Under the pieces are notes generated by a model that saw nothing but the letters and a program-made list of their open reading frames with translations, did not search any database and was not told the DNA's origin. Position numbers and translations under genes: made by a program. Below, one piece after another: positions 49,590 through 60,337 of a stretch of DNA of 64,000 nucleotides. Origin of the DNA: JAABUE01 sp034431895 (GTDB lineage Bacteria; Chloroflexota; Anaerolineae; Anaerolineales; Villigracilaceae); NCBI GenBank assembly GCA_034431895.1, contig DAOUCM010000094.1, forward strand, positions 1 through 64,000. Reading direction: 5' to 3'. How positions within the stretch are numbered: the first letter of the stretch is position 1; each line of letters begins with the position of its first letter.

Positions 49590-50057
49590 TCAGTTCTTTG
49601 CGGCCACGAGTTGCGTGCGAGTATGTTGCAGGCGTTCCAGGCTGGCTTTGGCTACGGCTCGCATCAGACCATAAGAAAGTTTCAAGTCCACTTCACAGAG
49701 CGCCCGCAGGGCCGAGGCGTTGATTGCAATGACGCGGCAGGCTTTATCTACGCGCACCGTGGATGTATAAACATAGGGTTCGATCAGGGCTGAAATGCCA
49801 AAGATTTCACCGGGATTGAAATCGCTGATGAAGTATTCCTTTTTGTAATCTGGATCATTTTCGCTAGTCACTACGTAGTAGTAGGATGCTCCTCCCTCTA
49901 CTAAGAAATAGAGCGTGTCGGCAGGGCTGTTGTACTCTACAATGATTTCGCCTGCTTTGTATGACTTATCTTCGGCAATCATGGAAAGCGCTTTGAGTTG
50001 CGCATCGTCCATGAAGCCAAAGAACGGATAGCGGCGTAAGAGTTCGGGTGAGATCAT
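49590..50057 (-). CDS. cyclic-nucleotide-binding domain protein without HTH
   Basis: A 155-residue protein that is only the beta-roll of the CRP family (AGEIIVEYNSPADTLYFLVEG, the phosphate-binding loop GEIFGISALIEPYVYTSTVRV) plus the long C-helix. The DNA-binding winged helix is absent and the protein stops after QLVAAKN, so it cannot act as a transcription factor alone. It has a strong AGGAGG site and lies 51 bp from the FDH operon end. It may bind another protein in response to a nucleotide or redox ligand. Confidence 0.88.
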   Translation of the reverse strand: MISPELLRRYPFFGFMDDAQLKALSMIAEDKSYKAGEIIVEYNSPADTLYFLVEGGASYYYVVTSENDPDYKKEYFISDFNPGEIFGISALIEPYVYTSTVRVDKACRVIAINASALRALCEVDLKLSYGLMRAVAKASLERLQHTRTQLVAAKN

Positions 50058-50108
50058 GAGTAACCTCCTGGTAGAGTAGTTGAATGTAGTTTTAGCATAT
50101 TTGGTTAA

Positions 50109-52880
50109 TCAATCCGCTTCGATTCGCACGGCGGTCACCTTGTACTCTGGAATGTAAGCCACCGGGTCGAGAGCCGCCTGGGTCAGTTCGTTGGCCGAAG
50201 CATCGGGGAAATGGAAATTGGCAAAAATCATGCCAGGCGGAACGCGCTCGCTGATCCAGGCTTCGGCCTCAATGCTGCCGCGCCGGGAGGTCACGCGCAC
50301 ACGGTCGCCTTTCTTCAGGTTGAGTTCAGCGGCATCTTCGGGGTTGACCTCGATGAGGGCGTTGCCGTACACGTTCATCAGGCCGCGGGCGCGGCGCGTC
50401 ATCTGACCGCCGTGCCAGTGATACAGGACGCGCCCGGTGGTCATCACAATCGGGTATTCGTCGTCGGGTTTTTCGGCAGGCGGGATATGGTCAATCGGAG
50501 CGAATTTGCCCAGTCCGCGCGAGAATTGCCTGGTGTGCAGGATGGGCGTGCCAGGATGATCGGGGGTGGGGCAGGGCCATTGCAGACGCTGGCCCTTTTC
50601 CAGGCGGGAGTGGGTAATGCCGCCGTAAATGGGCGTCAGGGCGTTGATTTCGGCCATGATGGCGTCGGTGTCGGCGTAGTCCCAGCCGGCGTACGGCGCA
50701 TTGGACGGGAGCAGGTCGGGGGTCCCGGCCAGGAGGCGCCTGGCCAGGTCGGCGATGATCTGCCAGTCGGGGCGCGCCTGTCCCAGCGGGTCAATAGCCC
50801 GGTGAACCATCTGGACGCGCCGTTCGGTGTTGGTGAAGGTGCCGGTCTTCTCGGCAAAGGAAACGCCCGGCAGGAGGATGTCGGCATACTGGGAGGTCTC
50901 AGAGGGGAAGATTTCCTGCAGGAGCAGGAAGTCCACTTTCTCGAGGCATTTGCGGATGTGATTTGTGTCCGGGTCGGACATGACCGGGTCTTCGCCGAGG
51001 ATGTAGAGGGCGTGGATTTTGTCTTGCAGGATGCCCGGAATCATCTGCGTCACGGTCATCCCGACTTTTGTGTTGGCGGTGCGTCCCCAGGCGTTGGCGA
51101 ACTTCTGGCGCGCTTCCTCGCTGGTGACGGCCTGGTAGCCGGGATAGACGTTGGGCAGGCCGCCCATGTCGCAGGCGCCCTGGACGTTGTTCTGGCCGCG
51201 CAGCGGGTTGACGCCGCCGCCGGGGATGCCCATGTTGCCCGTCAGCATTTGCAGGTTGGCCAGGCTCATCACGTTGCGCACGCCGGTAATGTGTTGGGTA
51301 ATGCCCATCGCCCAGATGACGGCCATCGGTTTGAGGGTGCCCATCATTTCGGCGGCCTGATGGAGTTTCTCGACGGGTACGCCGGTGATTTCGGCGACTT
51401 TTTCGGGCGGGTATTGCTGGATGGTTTGTTTGAACTCCTCGAAGCCCTCAGTGCGCTCGGCGATGAATTTCTCGTCTGCCCAGCCTTTTTCGAGGAGGAT
51501 GTACATCAGGCCGTTCAGCAGGGCAATGTCGGTGCCGGGCCTGTGGCGCAGGTGCAAAGTGGCGAAGTCGCACAGGTCAATGCGGCGCGGATCGGCGATG
51601 ATGAGTTTCGCCCCGCGGAAGCGCACCGCCCGCCGAATCATCGTCCCGAAGACGGGATGCTGTTCGGTGGTGTTCGAGCCGATGACGAAGAAAAGTTGCG
51701 CAAATTGAGCGACATCGTCCATTGAGTTGGACATGGCGCCCGAACCGAAGGAGGCGGCCAGACCGGCCACTGTGCTGGAGTGGCAGAGACGGGCGCAGTG
51801 GTCCACGTTGTTCGTGCCAATGACCTGCCGCGCCAGTTTGTTCATCAGGTAATTTTCTTCGTTCAGACATTTGGCCGAAGTCAGGACGCCGATGCTGTCG
51901 GGGCCGGTTTCTTCCCGGACCTCGCGCAGGCGGCGCGCGGCCAAGTCGAGGGCCGTGTCCCAGTCAGTTTCGACCCATTCCCAGTTGCGCCCCTGGGGGG
52001 ATTTTTTCTTCCCTTCCAGCAGGTAGCGGCGGACGCGCGGTTTCGTGAGCCGGTCGGGATGGTGGATGAAGTCGAATCCGTAGCGGCCTTTGACGCACAG
52101 CGCCATGCCGTTGACGGGGGCATCGGGCTTGGAGGAGACGCCGATGACGCGGTTTCCTTTGACGAGCAGGTAGAATTGACACCCCACGCCGCAGTAGGTG
52201 CAAGTGGTGGCAACTTTTTCGACCTGATGGACGCGCGCCAGGCCGTAGTTCATCTTGTTGGAGAGGGCGCCGGTGGGGCAGTAGGCTGCGCACTGGCCGC
52301 AGGATTCGCAGCGCGCCTCCAGCATGGTGGTTCCGGCTCCGGCAACGATGACCTCCTCGAAGCCGCGTTTGGCCACGCCCCAAACGTCGCGCACCTGGAT
52401 TTCGGCGCAGGCCTGTACGCAGCGGCGGCACAGGATACAGCGATTCATGTCGACTCGGATGAAGGGGTTTGGATCCGAATCAATGGGGTAGCGCGTTCCT
52501 TTTGTTCCCCAGGTTGGCGGGCGCACCTGGTACTCGTAGGCCAGGTCTTGCAGTTCGCATTCGCCGCTGACATCGCAGGTGAGGCAATCTTGCGGGTGGT
52601 TGGCCAGCATCAATTCCAGGGAGAGTTTGCGGGAGGCGATGACCCGTTCGCTTTGGGTGTTGATTTCCATCCCTTCAGCGACTTTGGTGACGCAGGCGGC
52701 TTGCAAGAAGTGAACATCCTTGACATCTACGACGCACATCCGGCAATTGCCGGTGGGCGAGAGGTCTTTGTGGTAACACAAGGTTGGAATGGGAATGCGG
52801 TTTTCCCGTGCCGCTTCGAGGATGGTTTGCCCCTCGCGTGCCTCGATTTTCTGTCCGTTGATAGTGATGTGGATGGTCAT
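50109..52880 (-). CDS. fdhA: NAD-type formate dehydrogenase, catalytic subunit
   Basis: A 923-residue molybdenum/tungsten enzyme that interconverts CO2 and formate. Order: NuoG-like [2Fe-2S] (about 1-80), His-ligated [4Fe-4S] (about 95-115), two 4Fe-4S motifs (148-207), the cluster motif CTYCGVGCQF (227-236), then the bis-MGD domains. The active-site position is Cys366 (HCARLCHSS), not selenocysteine. The NuoG-like front connects it to the NuoE-NuoF fusion encoded upstream, so NAD(H), possibly with ferredoxin, is the electron partner. It supplies formate for the methyl branch. Confidence 0.94.
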   Translation of the reverse strand: MTIHITINGQKIEAREGQTILEAARENRIPIPTLCYHKDLSPTGNCRMCVVDVKDVHFLQAACVTKVAEGMEINTQSERVIASRKLSLELMLANHPQDCLTCDVSGECELQDLAYEYQVRPPTWGTKGTRYPIDSDPNPFIRVDMNRCILCRRCVQACAEIQVRDVWGVAKRGFEEVIVAGAGTTMLEARCESCGQCAAYCPTGALSNKMNYGLARVHQVEKVATTCTYCGVGCQFYLLVKGNRVIGVSSKPDAPVNGMALCVKGRYGFDFIHHPDRLTKPRVRRYLLEGKKKSPQGRNWEWVETDWDTALDLAARRLREVREETGPDSIGVLTSAKCLNEENYLMNKLARQVIGTNNVDHCARLCHSSTVAGLAASFGSGAMSNSMDDVAQFAQLFFVIGSNTTEQHPVFGTMIRRAVRFRGAKLIIADPRRIDLCDFATLHLRHRPGTDIALLNGLMYILLEKGWADEKFIAERTEGFEEFKQTIQQYPPEKVAEITGVPVEKLHQAAEMMGTLKPMAVIWAMGITQHITGVRNVMSLANLQMLTGNMGIPGGGVNPLRGQNNVQGACDMGGLPNVYPGYQAVTSEEARQKFANAWGRTANTKVGMTVTQMIPGILQDKIHALYILGEDPVMSDPDTNHIRKCLEKVDFLLLQEIFPSETSQYADILLPGVSFAEKTGTFTNTERRVQMVHRAIDPLGQARPDWQIIADLARRLLAGTPDLLPSNAPYAGWDYADTDAIMAEINALTPIYGGITHSRLEKGQRLQWPCPTPDHPGTPILHTRQFSRGLGKFAPIDHIPPAEKPDDEYPIVMTTGRVLYHWHGGQMTRRARGLMNVYGNALIEVNPEDAAELNLKKGDRVRVTSRRGSIEAEAWISERVPPGMIFANFHFPDASANELTQAALDPVAYIPEYKVTAVRIEAD

Positions 52881-52889
52881 GGTTACTCT

Positions 52890-54620
<1,731 letters not shown>

Positions 54621-54652
54621 GAGCGCTCTTGGATTTTATCTGGGAAATGCTA

Positions 54653-54674
54653 ATCGAGTACAGGCGACTGTCAA
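54653..54674 (-). promoter_or_regulatory. candidate promoter of nuoEF-fdhA
   Basis: On the minus strand TTGACA (54674-54669) is followed after 16 bp by TAGCAT, 33 bp before the start codon. An AAATGC/GCATTT dyad lies at 54673-54701. This would allow formate dehydrogenase to be expressed apart from hdr-mvh. Confidence 0.4.
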
Positions 54675-54784
54675 ATGCTATATTTATAGAGCCTGGCATT
54701 TAGCCGCCGTAGTTTTAGGGGTATTTTGATTTTAGCACATTTTGCTCGAGAAAGACGGCGAGTCATTACAGTTGTTTGCAAGTC

Positions 54785-55264
54785 TCACCTGATTTGCGCC
54801 AGCAGTTCGAGCGCGGCGCGCACAGCCTGTGGGACGGCGGCGGCGATAGGCGGGGTCAGACCCTCTTGCAGGTCGTAGACCTGTTGGGCTTCGACGGCGA
54901 CAATGTACACGTCTTTGTCGGGGGGCAGGTCTGCGCCCAATTTGCGCCCAGTTGCCAGAGCGGTTTTGAGCGAGACATCGTGCGCGGCTGTAGTATGACC
55001 GCCGGACAGGTCAGCCAACTCGTCCAGGGTGAAGGTCGTTACCTTGCCGATGGGATGCTTGCCGGTGGTGAGCGAATCGATGATCACGACGCGCTGGTAG
55101 CCGATCATGCGTTCCATCAGACTGAGACCGCCGAGGGACAGGTAGTCGAATTCTATGTCGTTGCGTTGGCCGGTAAAATGCTCTTCCACCTGGCGCGCTA
55201 CAACCCAGCCCACGCCGTCGTCGCCGAGAATGGGGTTGCCGAGGCCGATGACGAGAGTCTTCAT
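54785..55264 (-). CDS. hydrogenase maturation protease
   Basis: A 159-residue endopeptidase of the HycI/HyaD family that trims the C-terminus of the [NiFe] large subunit after nickel insertion. It has GLGNPILGDDGVGWVVA (with the metal-binding Asp/Glu region) and RVVIIDSLTTG. It follows mvhA on the same strand after a hairpin, consistent with processing of that subunit. Confidence 0.92.
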   Translation of the reverse strand: MKTLVIGLGNPILGDDGVGWVVARQVEEHFTGQRNDIEFDYLSLGGLSLMERMIGYQRVVIIDSLTTGKHPIGKVTTFTLDELADLSGGHTTAAHDVSLKTALATGRKLGADLPPDKDVYIVAVEAQQVYDLQEGLTPPIAAAVPQAVRAALELLAQIR

Positions 55265-55272
55265 AAAGGTCA

Positions 55273-55331
55273 GGTAGTCGAATAGTCGTCAGGGTCATCT
55301 TGGTGATTGACGATGAGACTATTCGACTACC
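55273..55331. repeat. 15-bp perfect hairpin between mvhA and the protease gene
   Basis: GGTAGTCGAATAGTC (55273-55287) and GACTATTCGACTACC (55317-55331) are exact reverse complements with a 29-nt loop. It may lower expression of the protease relative to the structural genes. Related to 12241-12296. Confidence 0.65.
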
Positions 55332-55353
55332 CCACTATCCGACTTTCAGGCTA

Positions 55354-56826
55354 TCAGACGATAAACTGCTTGAGCACGTCCACGATTTCGCCGTTCGCCT
55401 TGCGGATGGTGACTTCGAGCGGCATCTGGCCGGGCAGGGAGTGGGTGGCGCAGCCGAAGCAGGGATCGTAGGCGCGGAAGGCCATTTCGACCATGTTGAG
55501 CAGGCCCTCGTTCACCACCGTGCCTTTCTTGATGAGGCTGCTGGCAGCCTTGTGGATGGACATGCTGATCGGCGCGTAGTTGTTGGTGGTGCCGACGATG
55601 AGATTGGCCTTGGTCACCACGCCGCGCTCGTCGGTCCAGTAGTGATGTGTCAGGGTGCCGCGCGGCGCCTCCACGATGCCCACGCCTTCGGTCGGTTTCT
55701 TGGTCGGGATGGTGCGGAAGTTCGGCGAGGTGATTTCGGGATCGGTCGCCAGTTCCACCCACCTTTCGGCTGCATAAAGGAGTTCGATGAGGCGCGCCCA
55801 GTGGGTCGCCAGGCGTTGATGCACCGGTTTGCCGCCCAAGGTCTTGTAGAACTTCTCATATTCTTCCTGAGCGCGCGGGGTAGCCATGCCGTCGGCGGCG
55901 TTCAGGCGCGAGAGCGGCGTGGCGCAATAGACGCCCGAATCGGGGCCGTCCACGAAGCCTTTCCAGCCGACCTTCTTCATGTAGGGGAACTTGAGATAGG
56001 TCCAGGGTTCGACGTGCTCGGCGACGTTATCCATATATTCATTGGGCGCGTACTTGACCAGTTCCTTGCCGTCCGGGCCGACGACGCGCACTTTGCCGTC
56101 GTAGAAGTTGGTATGGTTGTTTTCGTCCACCATGCCCATGTAGTAGGTCTGGTGAGTGTAGATGTCACCCAGGATCAGGTCGAGGTAGGTCTTATTGCCC
56201 AGGACGATGTCGTTGAAGAGTTTCAGGCTGAACTGAGCAAATTCAATCGCCCAGCGCCCCATCTCCTCGATTTCCTTGCGCTGTTCTTCGGTGATTCCCT
56301 TGGTCAGGCCGCCGGGGATGGAGGTGCAGGGATGGACTTTGCGCCCGCCGATCATCTCGACGACGGTGTGGCCATACTTGCGCATCTGAATGACCTTGCC
56401 GCCGATTTCCAGCCCGACTTTGTGGATGACGCCCAGGATGTTGCGCTCAGCGACCGGCGCGTCGGGTCCCATGACGAAATCGGGACCGGCCAGGGCATAG
56501 AAGTGGGTGGTATGGTCGGTGCAGTAGAACGCCATGTAGAGCAATTCGCGCAGTTTCTTCGCCGTGGAGGGAATATCCACGTGATAGACGGCGTCCACGG
56601 CTTTAGCAGCGGCCATGTGGTGCGCTTCGGGGCAGACGCCGCAGATGCGGTTGGTGAGCAGGGGCATTTCCTCTACCGGGCGGCCAACGACGAAGCGCTC
56701 GAAGCCGCGCAGTTCGGGAATCTGGAAGTAGGTGTTGGCGACCTCGCCCTCGTCGTTGAGGAAGATTTCAACTTTGCCGTGGCCTTCCAGACGGGTGATA
56801 GGGTCAATGGTAATTCGCTGTGTCAT
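55354..56826 (-). CDS. mvhA: [NiFe]-hydrogenase large subunit, MvhA type
   Basis: A 490-residue catalytic subunit. The nickel ligands are Cys62 and Cys65 (RICGVCP) and Cys456 and Cys459 (DPCFGCATH), with a 28-residue tail after His462 that the adjacent protease should remove. The subunit set mvhADG with hdrABC marks it as group 3c, which splits H2 and sends electrons to heterodisulfide-reductase-type flavin bifurcation. It has a GGAGGT site and is close after mvhG. Confidence 0.94.
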   Translation of the reverse strand: MTQRITIDPITRLEGHGKVEIFLNDEGEVANTYFQIPELRGFERFVVGRPVEEMPLLTNRICGVCPEAHHMAAAKAVDAVYHVDIPSTAKKLRELLYMAFYCTDHTTHFYALAGPDFVMGPDAPVAERNILGVIHKVGLEIGGKVIQMRKYGHTVVEMIGGRKVHPCTSIPGGLTKGITEEQRKEIEEMGRWAIEFAQFSLKLFNDIVLGNKTYLDLILGDIYTHQTYYMGMVDENNHTNFYDGKVRVVGPDGKELVKYAPNEYMDNVAEHVEPWTYLKFPYMKKVGWKGFVDGPDSGVYCATPLSRLNAADGMATPRAQEEYEKFYKTLGGKPVHQRLATHWARLIELLYAAERWVELATDPEITSPNFRTIPTKKPTEGVGIVEAPRGTLTHHYWTDERGVVTKANLIVGTTNNYAPISMSIHKAASSLIKKGTVVNEGLLNMVEMAFRAYDPCFGCATHSLPGQMPLEVTIRKANGEIVDVLKQFIV

Positions 56827-56841
56827 CTCTCTACCTCCAAA

Positions 56842-57828
56842 TTAGTCGCCCGACTTCCAGGCTGGCTTGGCAGCGTGTAGGAGCGAGCCCGCCAGGTTGA
56901 AGCGGTAGAACTGCCCGGCCGGGTCAACCAGGCCGTCTAGGATTTGGTCTATTTCGACGGGATCGGTGCTGTCAATGACCGAGGCGAAGGCTGATAGGAG
57001 CCGTGCCCCGTAATCGATCACGCCCTCGGCCGGACCATAGCAGCCGATACATTGCGCTCCGGCGGTGGGGCAACGGGCATTACAGCCGCTGCGGGTGGCC
57101 GGACCGTTGCAGGGGATACCCTGTTCGAGCAGGCATAGTTCCGGGTCGGCCTGCGTCAACTGGATGCGGCCAAATTCCTTGATGGTCTTGACGTTGCGTT
57201 TGCGCTGGCACTCGTCACAGACAGTCGAGTTGCCGGCGCCAATGGTCGCGCCTTTGGGCGGCAGTTGCGCCTTGCCCTGCAGCACCTGGATCACCAGGTC
57301 AATCACCGCCGCAATCTGGTGCGATTCGGGCGGGCAGCCGGGCATGTAATAGTCCACATCCACCACCTGGTCGAGGGTCTTGAGCACCGGGTAGAGGGTC
57401 GGGATGTGAATCGTGCCTTCAGGCATCTCGTAAGCGGTCTGCGGGCGGATATTGTTCGGGTTGTCGGTGGAGATGGTCGAGAAGGCGGTGTCCACCACTT
57501 GCTGGATGGGCGAGAAGTTTGCCAGGCCGGGGATGCAGCCCTCGCAGGCGCACGAGCCAAAGGCCACCAAGATCTTGGATTTTTTGCGTAACAGGTGGGC
57601 GATGTGCTCGTTCTCGTCGTTGCGGATGCCGCCGTTGAAGAGGGTCAGCAGGATGGAGCCGTCTTCCATGGCCTCTACATCCTTGTACTTGGCATCCATG
57701 GCTACCGGCCAGAAGACGACATCGAAATTGGCGTCCACATCCAGGATTTTCTCGTGGATGTTGAGGACGGCAATTTCGCAGCCACCGCACGAAGCCGCCC
57801 AGTACATTGCGAATTTCGGTTTGCTCAT
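56842..57828 (-). CDS. mvhG: [NiFe]-hydrogenase small subunit, MvhG type
   Basis: A 328-residue iron-sulfur subunit. The proximal-cluster CGGC is at Cys14 and Cys17, with later ligands in AFGSCACEGCIPG and MPGCPPES; GNSTVCDECQRKR and CNARCPTAGAQCIGC hold further clusters. There is no twin-arginine signal, so the enzyme is cytoplasmic. It overlaps mvhD by 4 bp. Confidence 0.93.
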   Translation of the reverse strand: MSKPKFAMYWAASCGGCEIAVLNIHEKILDVDANFDVVFWPVAMDAKYKDVEAMEDGSILLTLFNGGIRNDENEHIAHLLRKKSKILVAFGSCACEGCIPGLANFSPIQQVVDTAFSTISTDNPNNIRPQTAYEMPEGTIHIPTLYPVLKTLDQVVDVDYYMPGCPPESHQIAAVIDLVIQVLQGKAQLPPKGATIGAGNSTVCDECQRKRNVKTIKEFGRIQLTQADPELCLLEQGIPCNGPATRSGCNARCPTAGAQCIGCYGPAEGVIDYGARLLSAFASVIDSTDPVEIDQILDGLVDPAGQFYRFNLAGSLLHAAKPAWKSGD

Positions 57829-58301
57829 GCTGGCACCTCCGCGTGGATAGGCGCTTCTACACCCGTGCCGTTGCTTTTGTTCCAGTTCAACGGTCCGAGC
57901 GCTCGCACCTGTTCCACAAATCTATTGATTTCATCAGCAAAAATGGCGCCCTCGGCGGCGCTAGCCCACAGCAGTTTGATGCGTTCGGGTTCGATTCCCA
58001 TTTGACTCAGGACGCGCTTCATCAAATGGAGACGACGCAGCATTTTGTAGTTCTGGTTGAGGTAGTGGCAGTCACCGGGATGGCAGCCAGAGATGAGGAC
58101 TCCGTCTGCACCATTGGCAAAGGCCTTGAAGACGAAGGTGGGGTCGAGGCGGCCAGAGCACATCAGGCGAATCAGGCGAACATTGGGGGCATATTTCATG
58201 CGCGCCGTGCCGGCCATATCGGCGGCGCGGTAGGAGCACCAGTTGCAGGTGAATCCGATGATGGTGGGTTCGAACGGTTTTGTTTCTTCGCTCATATTCA
58301 T
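57825..58301 (-). CDS. mvhD: MvhD-type electron-transfer subunit
   Basis: A 158-residue [2Fe-2S] protein that bridges the hydrogenase and HdrA. It has GFTCNWCSYRAADMAG (Cys19 and Cys22), LIRLMCSGRLDP and SGCHPGDCHY. The start at 58301 (or a second ATG at 58295) follows the hdrA stop directly. Its presence supports physical coupling of Mvh to HdrABC. Confidence 0.94.
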   Translation of the reverse strand: MNMSEETKPFEPTIIGFTCNWCSYRAADMAGTARMKYAPNVRLIRLMCSGRLDPTFVFKAFANGADGVLISGCHPGDCHYLNQNYKMLRRLHLMKRVLSQMGIEPERIKLLWASAAEGAIFADEINRFVEQVRALGPLNWNKSNGTGVEAPIHAEVPA

Positions 58302-58309
58302 TTTCAGCC

Positions 58310-60337
58310 CTACACAGCGGCTGCCTCCTTCGACGAGAGATTGAGCATTAACAGGCCCTCGATTTGTGAGAGAATCTGTTCGTTTGAGAAGACGGTGCCG
58401 CTGATGGCGCCTGCCGGGCAGGCGGCTACGCAGGTACCGCAGCCCTGGCACAGCGCCGGGTTGACCTCGCTGACCATACGATCCTCGTGGAAGAGGATGG
58501 CGTTGAATGGACACAGGTTATTGCAAATGCGGCAACCGGAGCATTGCTCTTGGTTGATCGTAGCGCGTACCGGCTCGAGAGCAATTTCTTTTTGTTGAAT
58601 CTTGCCCACGATGCGGGCCGCAGCCGCCGCTCCCTGAGCAACGCTGGCGGGAATGTCTTTTGGTCCTTGGCAAGCGCCGGCGATATAAATGCCCTCTGTC
58701 ATCGTGGAAACAGGGTCCAACTTCGGATGTTTCTCGATGAACCATTGGTCGGCGCTGCATGAGATTCCAAATTTGGCAGCAACCTCTTTGGCGTCTGCTC
58801 TCGCTTGCAAACCTGCAGAGAGAATCACCATATCTACCGGGATGCGTCGCTGTTTGCCTGCCAGCGTGTCCTCCACTTGGATAATCAATTTTCCCTCTTC
58901 ACCTGGCAGCCGCGCTGCGTCGGTCACTTCGGCTACTTTTCCGCGCACAAAGAGTGTGCCTTCTTCGAGGACTTTTTGGTAGAACTCATCGTATGCTTTG
59001 AAGGGCGTGCGCATATCAATATAAAAGTTGTAAACCGTCGCCCCTGTTCGCTCGTGGACAAGGTGCGCAAATTTGAGACTCTGCATACAGCAGATCACCG
59101 AGCAGTAATTGTTGAAGTTGCGGTCACGTGAGCCAACGCAATGGATGATGCCGACGCTCTGAGGTTGGGTCACGCCATCCCGTAATACAATTTTGCCGCT
59201 GGTTGGGCCAGAAGCGTTCGTCAGTCGCTCCATTTCGAGACTGGTGAAAACGTTTGCCAGCCGTCCATACCCATAGTTGCTGACCTTGCGGGCATCGAAC
59301 AGGTCATATCCTGTGGCCAGGATGATGTTGCCAACTTCTATGGTCAAGATTTCATCTTGTTGGTCGAACTTGATCGCGCCTGTTGGGCAGAATTTTTCAC
59401 AAGCCTTGCAGGTGCCTTTCTCGAAGAAGATACAGTTGTTTTTGTCAATGACCGGATAGTTGGGGACGGCTTGCGGGAAGGGCGTATAAACGGCTTTGCG
59501 ATAGCCTAGTCCAGCCTCGAATACCTCATCAATCACCTTCTTTGGGCATTTCTCCTGGCAAACGCCGCAGCCGGTGCAGAGCGACTCGTCCACGAAGCGG
59601 GCTCGCTTCCGAATCGTTACCAAAAAGTTGCCCACATAGCCATCTACCTTTTCGACCTCGCTCCACGTCAGCAAGGTAATATTTTTATGATTGCCTGCGC
59701 TGACCATCTTGGGCGTCAGGATGCAGGCTGCGCAATCCAGGGTCGGGAAGGTCTTGTCGAACTGGGCCATGTGGCCGCCAATGGAAGGTTCGCGCTCAAC
59801 CAGATAGACCGGGTAACCGGCATCAGCGATTTCGAGCGCAGCCTGAATGCCGGCGATACCGCCGCCAACCACCAGCGTAGCAGGATGAATGGGAACACGC
59901 AGTGGTTCGAGCGGCTCGCTATGGACCACGCGCCGTACCCCGCCGGCCACAATCGCTTTTGCTTTCTCTGTGGCCGCGTCTTTGTCGGTGTGCACCCACG
60001 AGACTTGTTCGCGGATGGAGACCAGTTCGCTCAGGTAAGGGTTCAAGCCGGCGCCCGCACAAGCGTTACGGAAGGTATTTTCGTGCAGATGTGGCGAGCA
60101 GGCGGCAACTACCACGCGTGTCAGCCCCTTTTCTTGAATATCTTTTGCGATCATTTCCTGACCGGGGCTGGAACACATGAATTTGTAATCGCGGGAGACA
60201 ACGACGCCAGGCAATTCTGCTGCCCAGCGTGCCACCTCAGACACGTCAACTACGCTGGCGATGTTCGAACCGCAGTGGCAAACGTAGACCCCGATTCTTT
60301 CTTGGGCCTCGGGTTGGTTTCCGTTTTTCTTTTTCAT
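58310..60337 (-). CDS. hdrA: HdrA, flavin-bifurcating heterodisulfide reductase-like subunit
   Basis: A 675-residue FAD/iron-sulfur protein. Features in order: VYVCHCGSNIASVVDV, the FAD motif LVVGGGIAGIQAAL, the HdrA motif LDCAACILTPKM, two 4Fe-4S clusters (CTGCGVCQEKCPKK, CKACEKFCPTG) and two C-terminal clusters (CSGCRICNNLCPF, CQGCGTCVAACPAG). It is the site of flavin-based bifurcation between H2 or formate, ferredoxin and the HdrB substrate. It overlaps hdrB by 4 bp. Confidence 0.95.
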   Translation of the reverse strand: MKKKNGNQPEAQERIGVYVCHCGSNIASVVDVSEVARWAAELPGVVVSRDYKFMCSSPGQEMIAKDIQEKGLTRVVVAACSPHLHENTFRNACAGAGLNPYLSELVSIREQVSWVHTDKDAATEKAKAIVAGGVRRVVHSEPLEPLRVPIHPATLVVGGGIAGIQAALEIADAGYPVYLVEREPSIGGHMAQFDKTFPTLDCAACILTPKMVSAGNHKNITLLTWSEVEKVDGYVGNFLVTIRKRARFVDESLCTGCGVCQEKCPKKVIDEVFEAGLGYRKAVYTPFPQAVPNYPVIDKNNCIFFEKGTCKACEKFCPTGAIKFDQQDEILTIEVGNIILATGYDLFDARKVSNYGYGRLANVFTSLEMERLTNASGPTSGKIVLRDGVTQPQSVGIIHCVGSRDRNFNNYCSVICCMQSLKFAHLVHERTGATVYNFYIDMRTPFKAYDEFYQKVLEEGTLFVRGKVAEVTDAARLPGEEGKLIIQVEDTLAGKQRRIPVDMVILSAGLQARADAKEVAAKFGISCSADQWFIEKHPKLDPVSTMTEGIYIAGACQGPKDIPASVAQGAAAAARIVGKIQQKEIALEPVRATINQEQCSGCRICNNLCPFNAILFHEDRMVSEVNPALCQGCGTCVAACPAGAISGTVFSNEQILSQIEGLLMLNLSSKEAAAV

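Noticed and set aside
50211..51725. 504-codon plus-strand open frame opposite fdhA
   Set aside because: It is the high-GC antisense shadow of a clear molybdoenzyme gene; no recognisable motif.
50109..52880. Selenocysteine in formate dehydrogenase
   Set aside because: The active-site codon encodes Cys (residue 366); there is no in-frame TGA and no need for a SECIS element.
55300..56880. 526-codon plus-strand open frame opposite mvhA
   Set aside because: Antisense shadow of the hydrogenase large subunit, His/Asp/Gly-rich without domain signatures.
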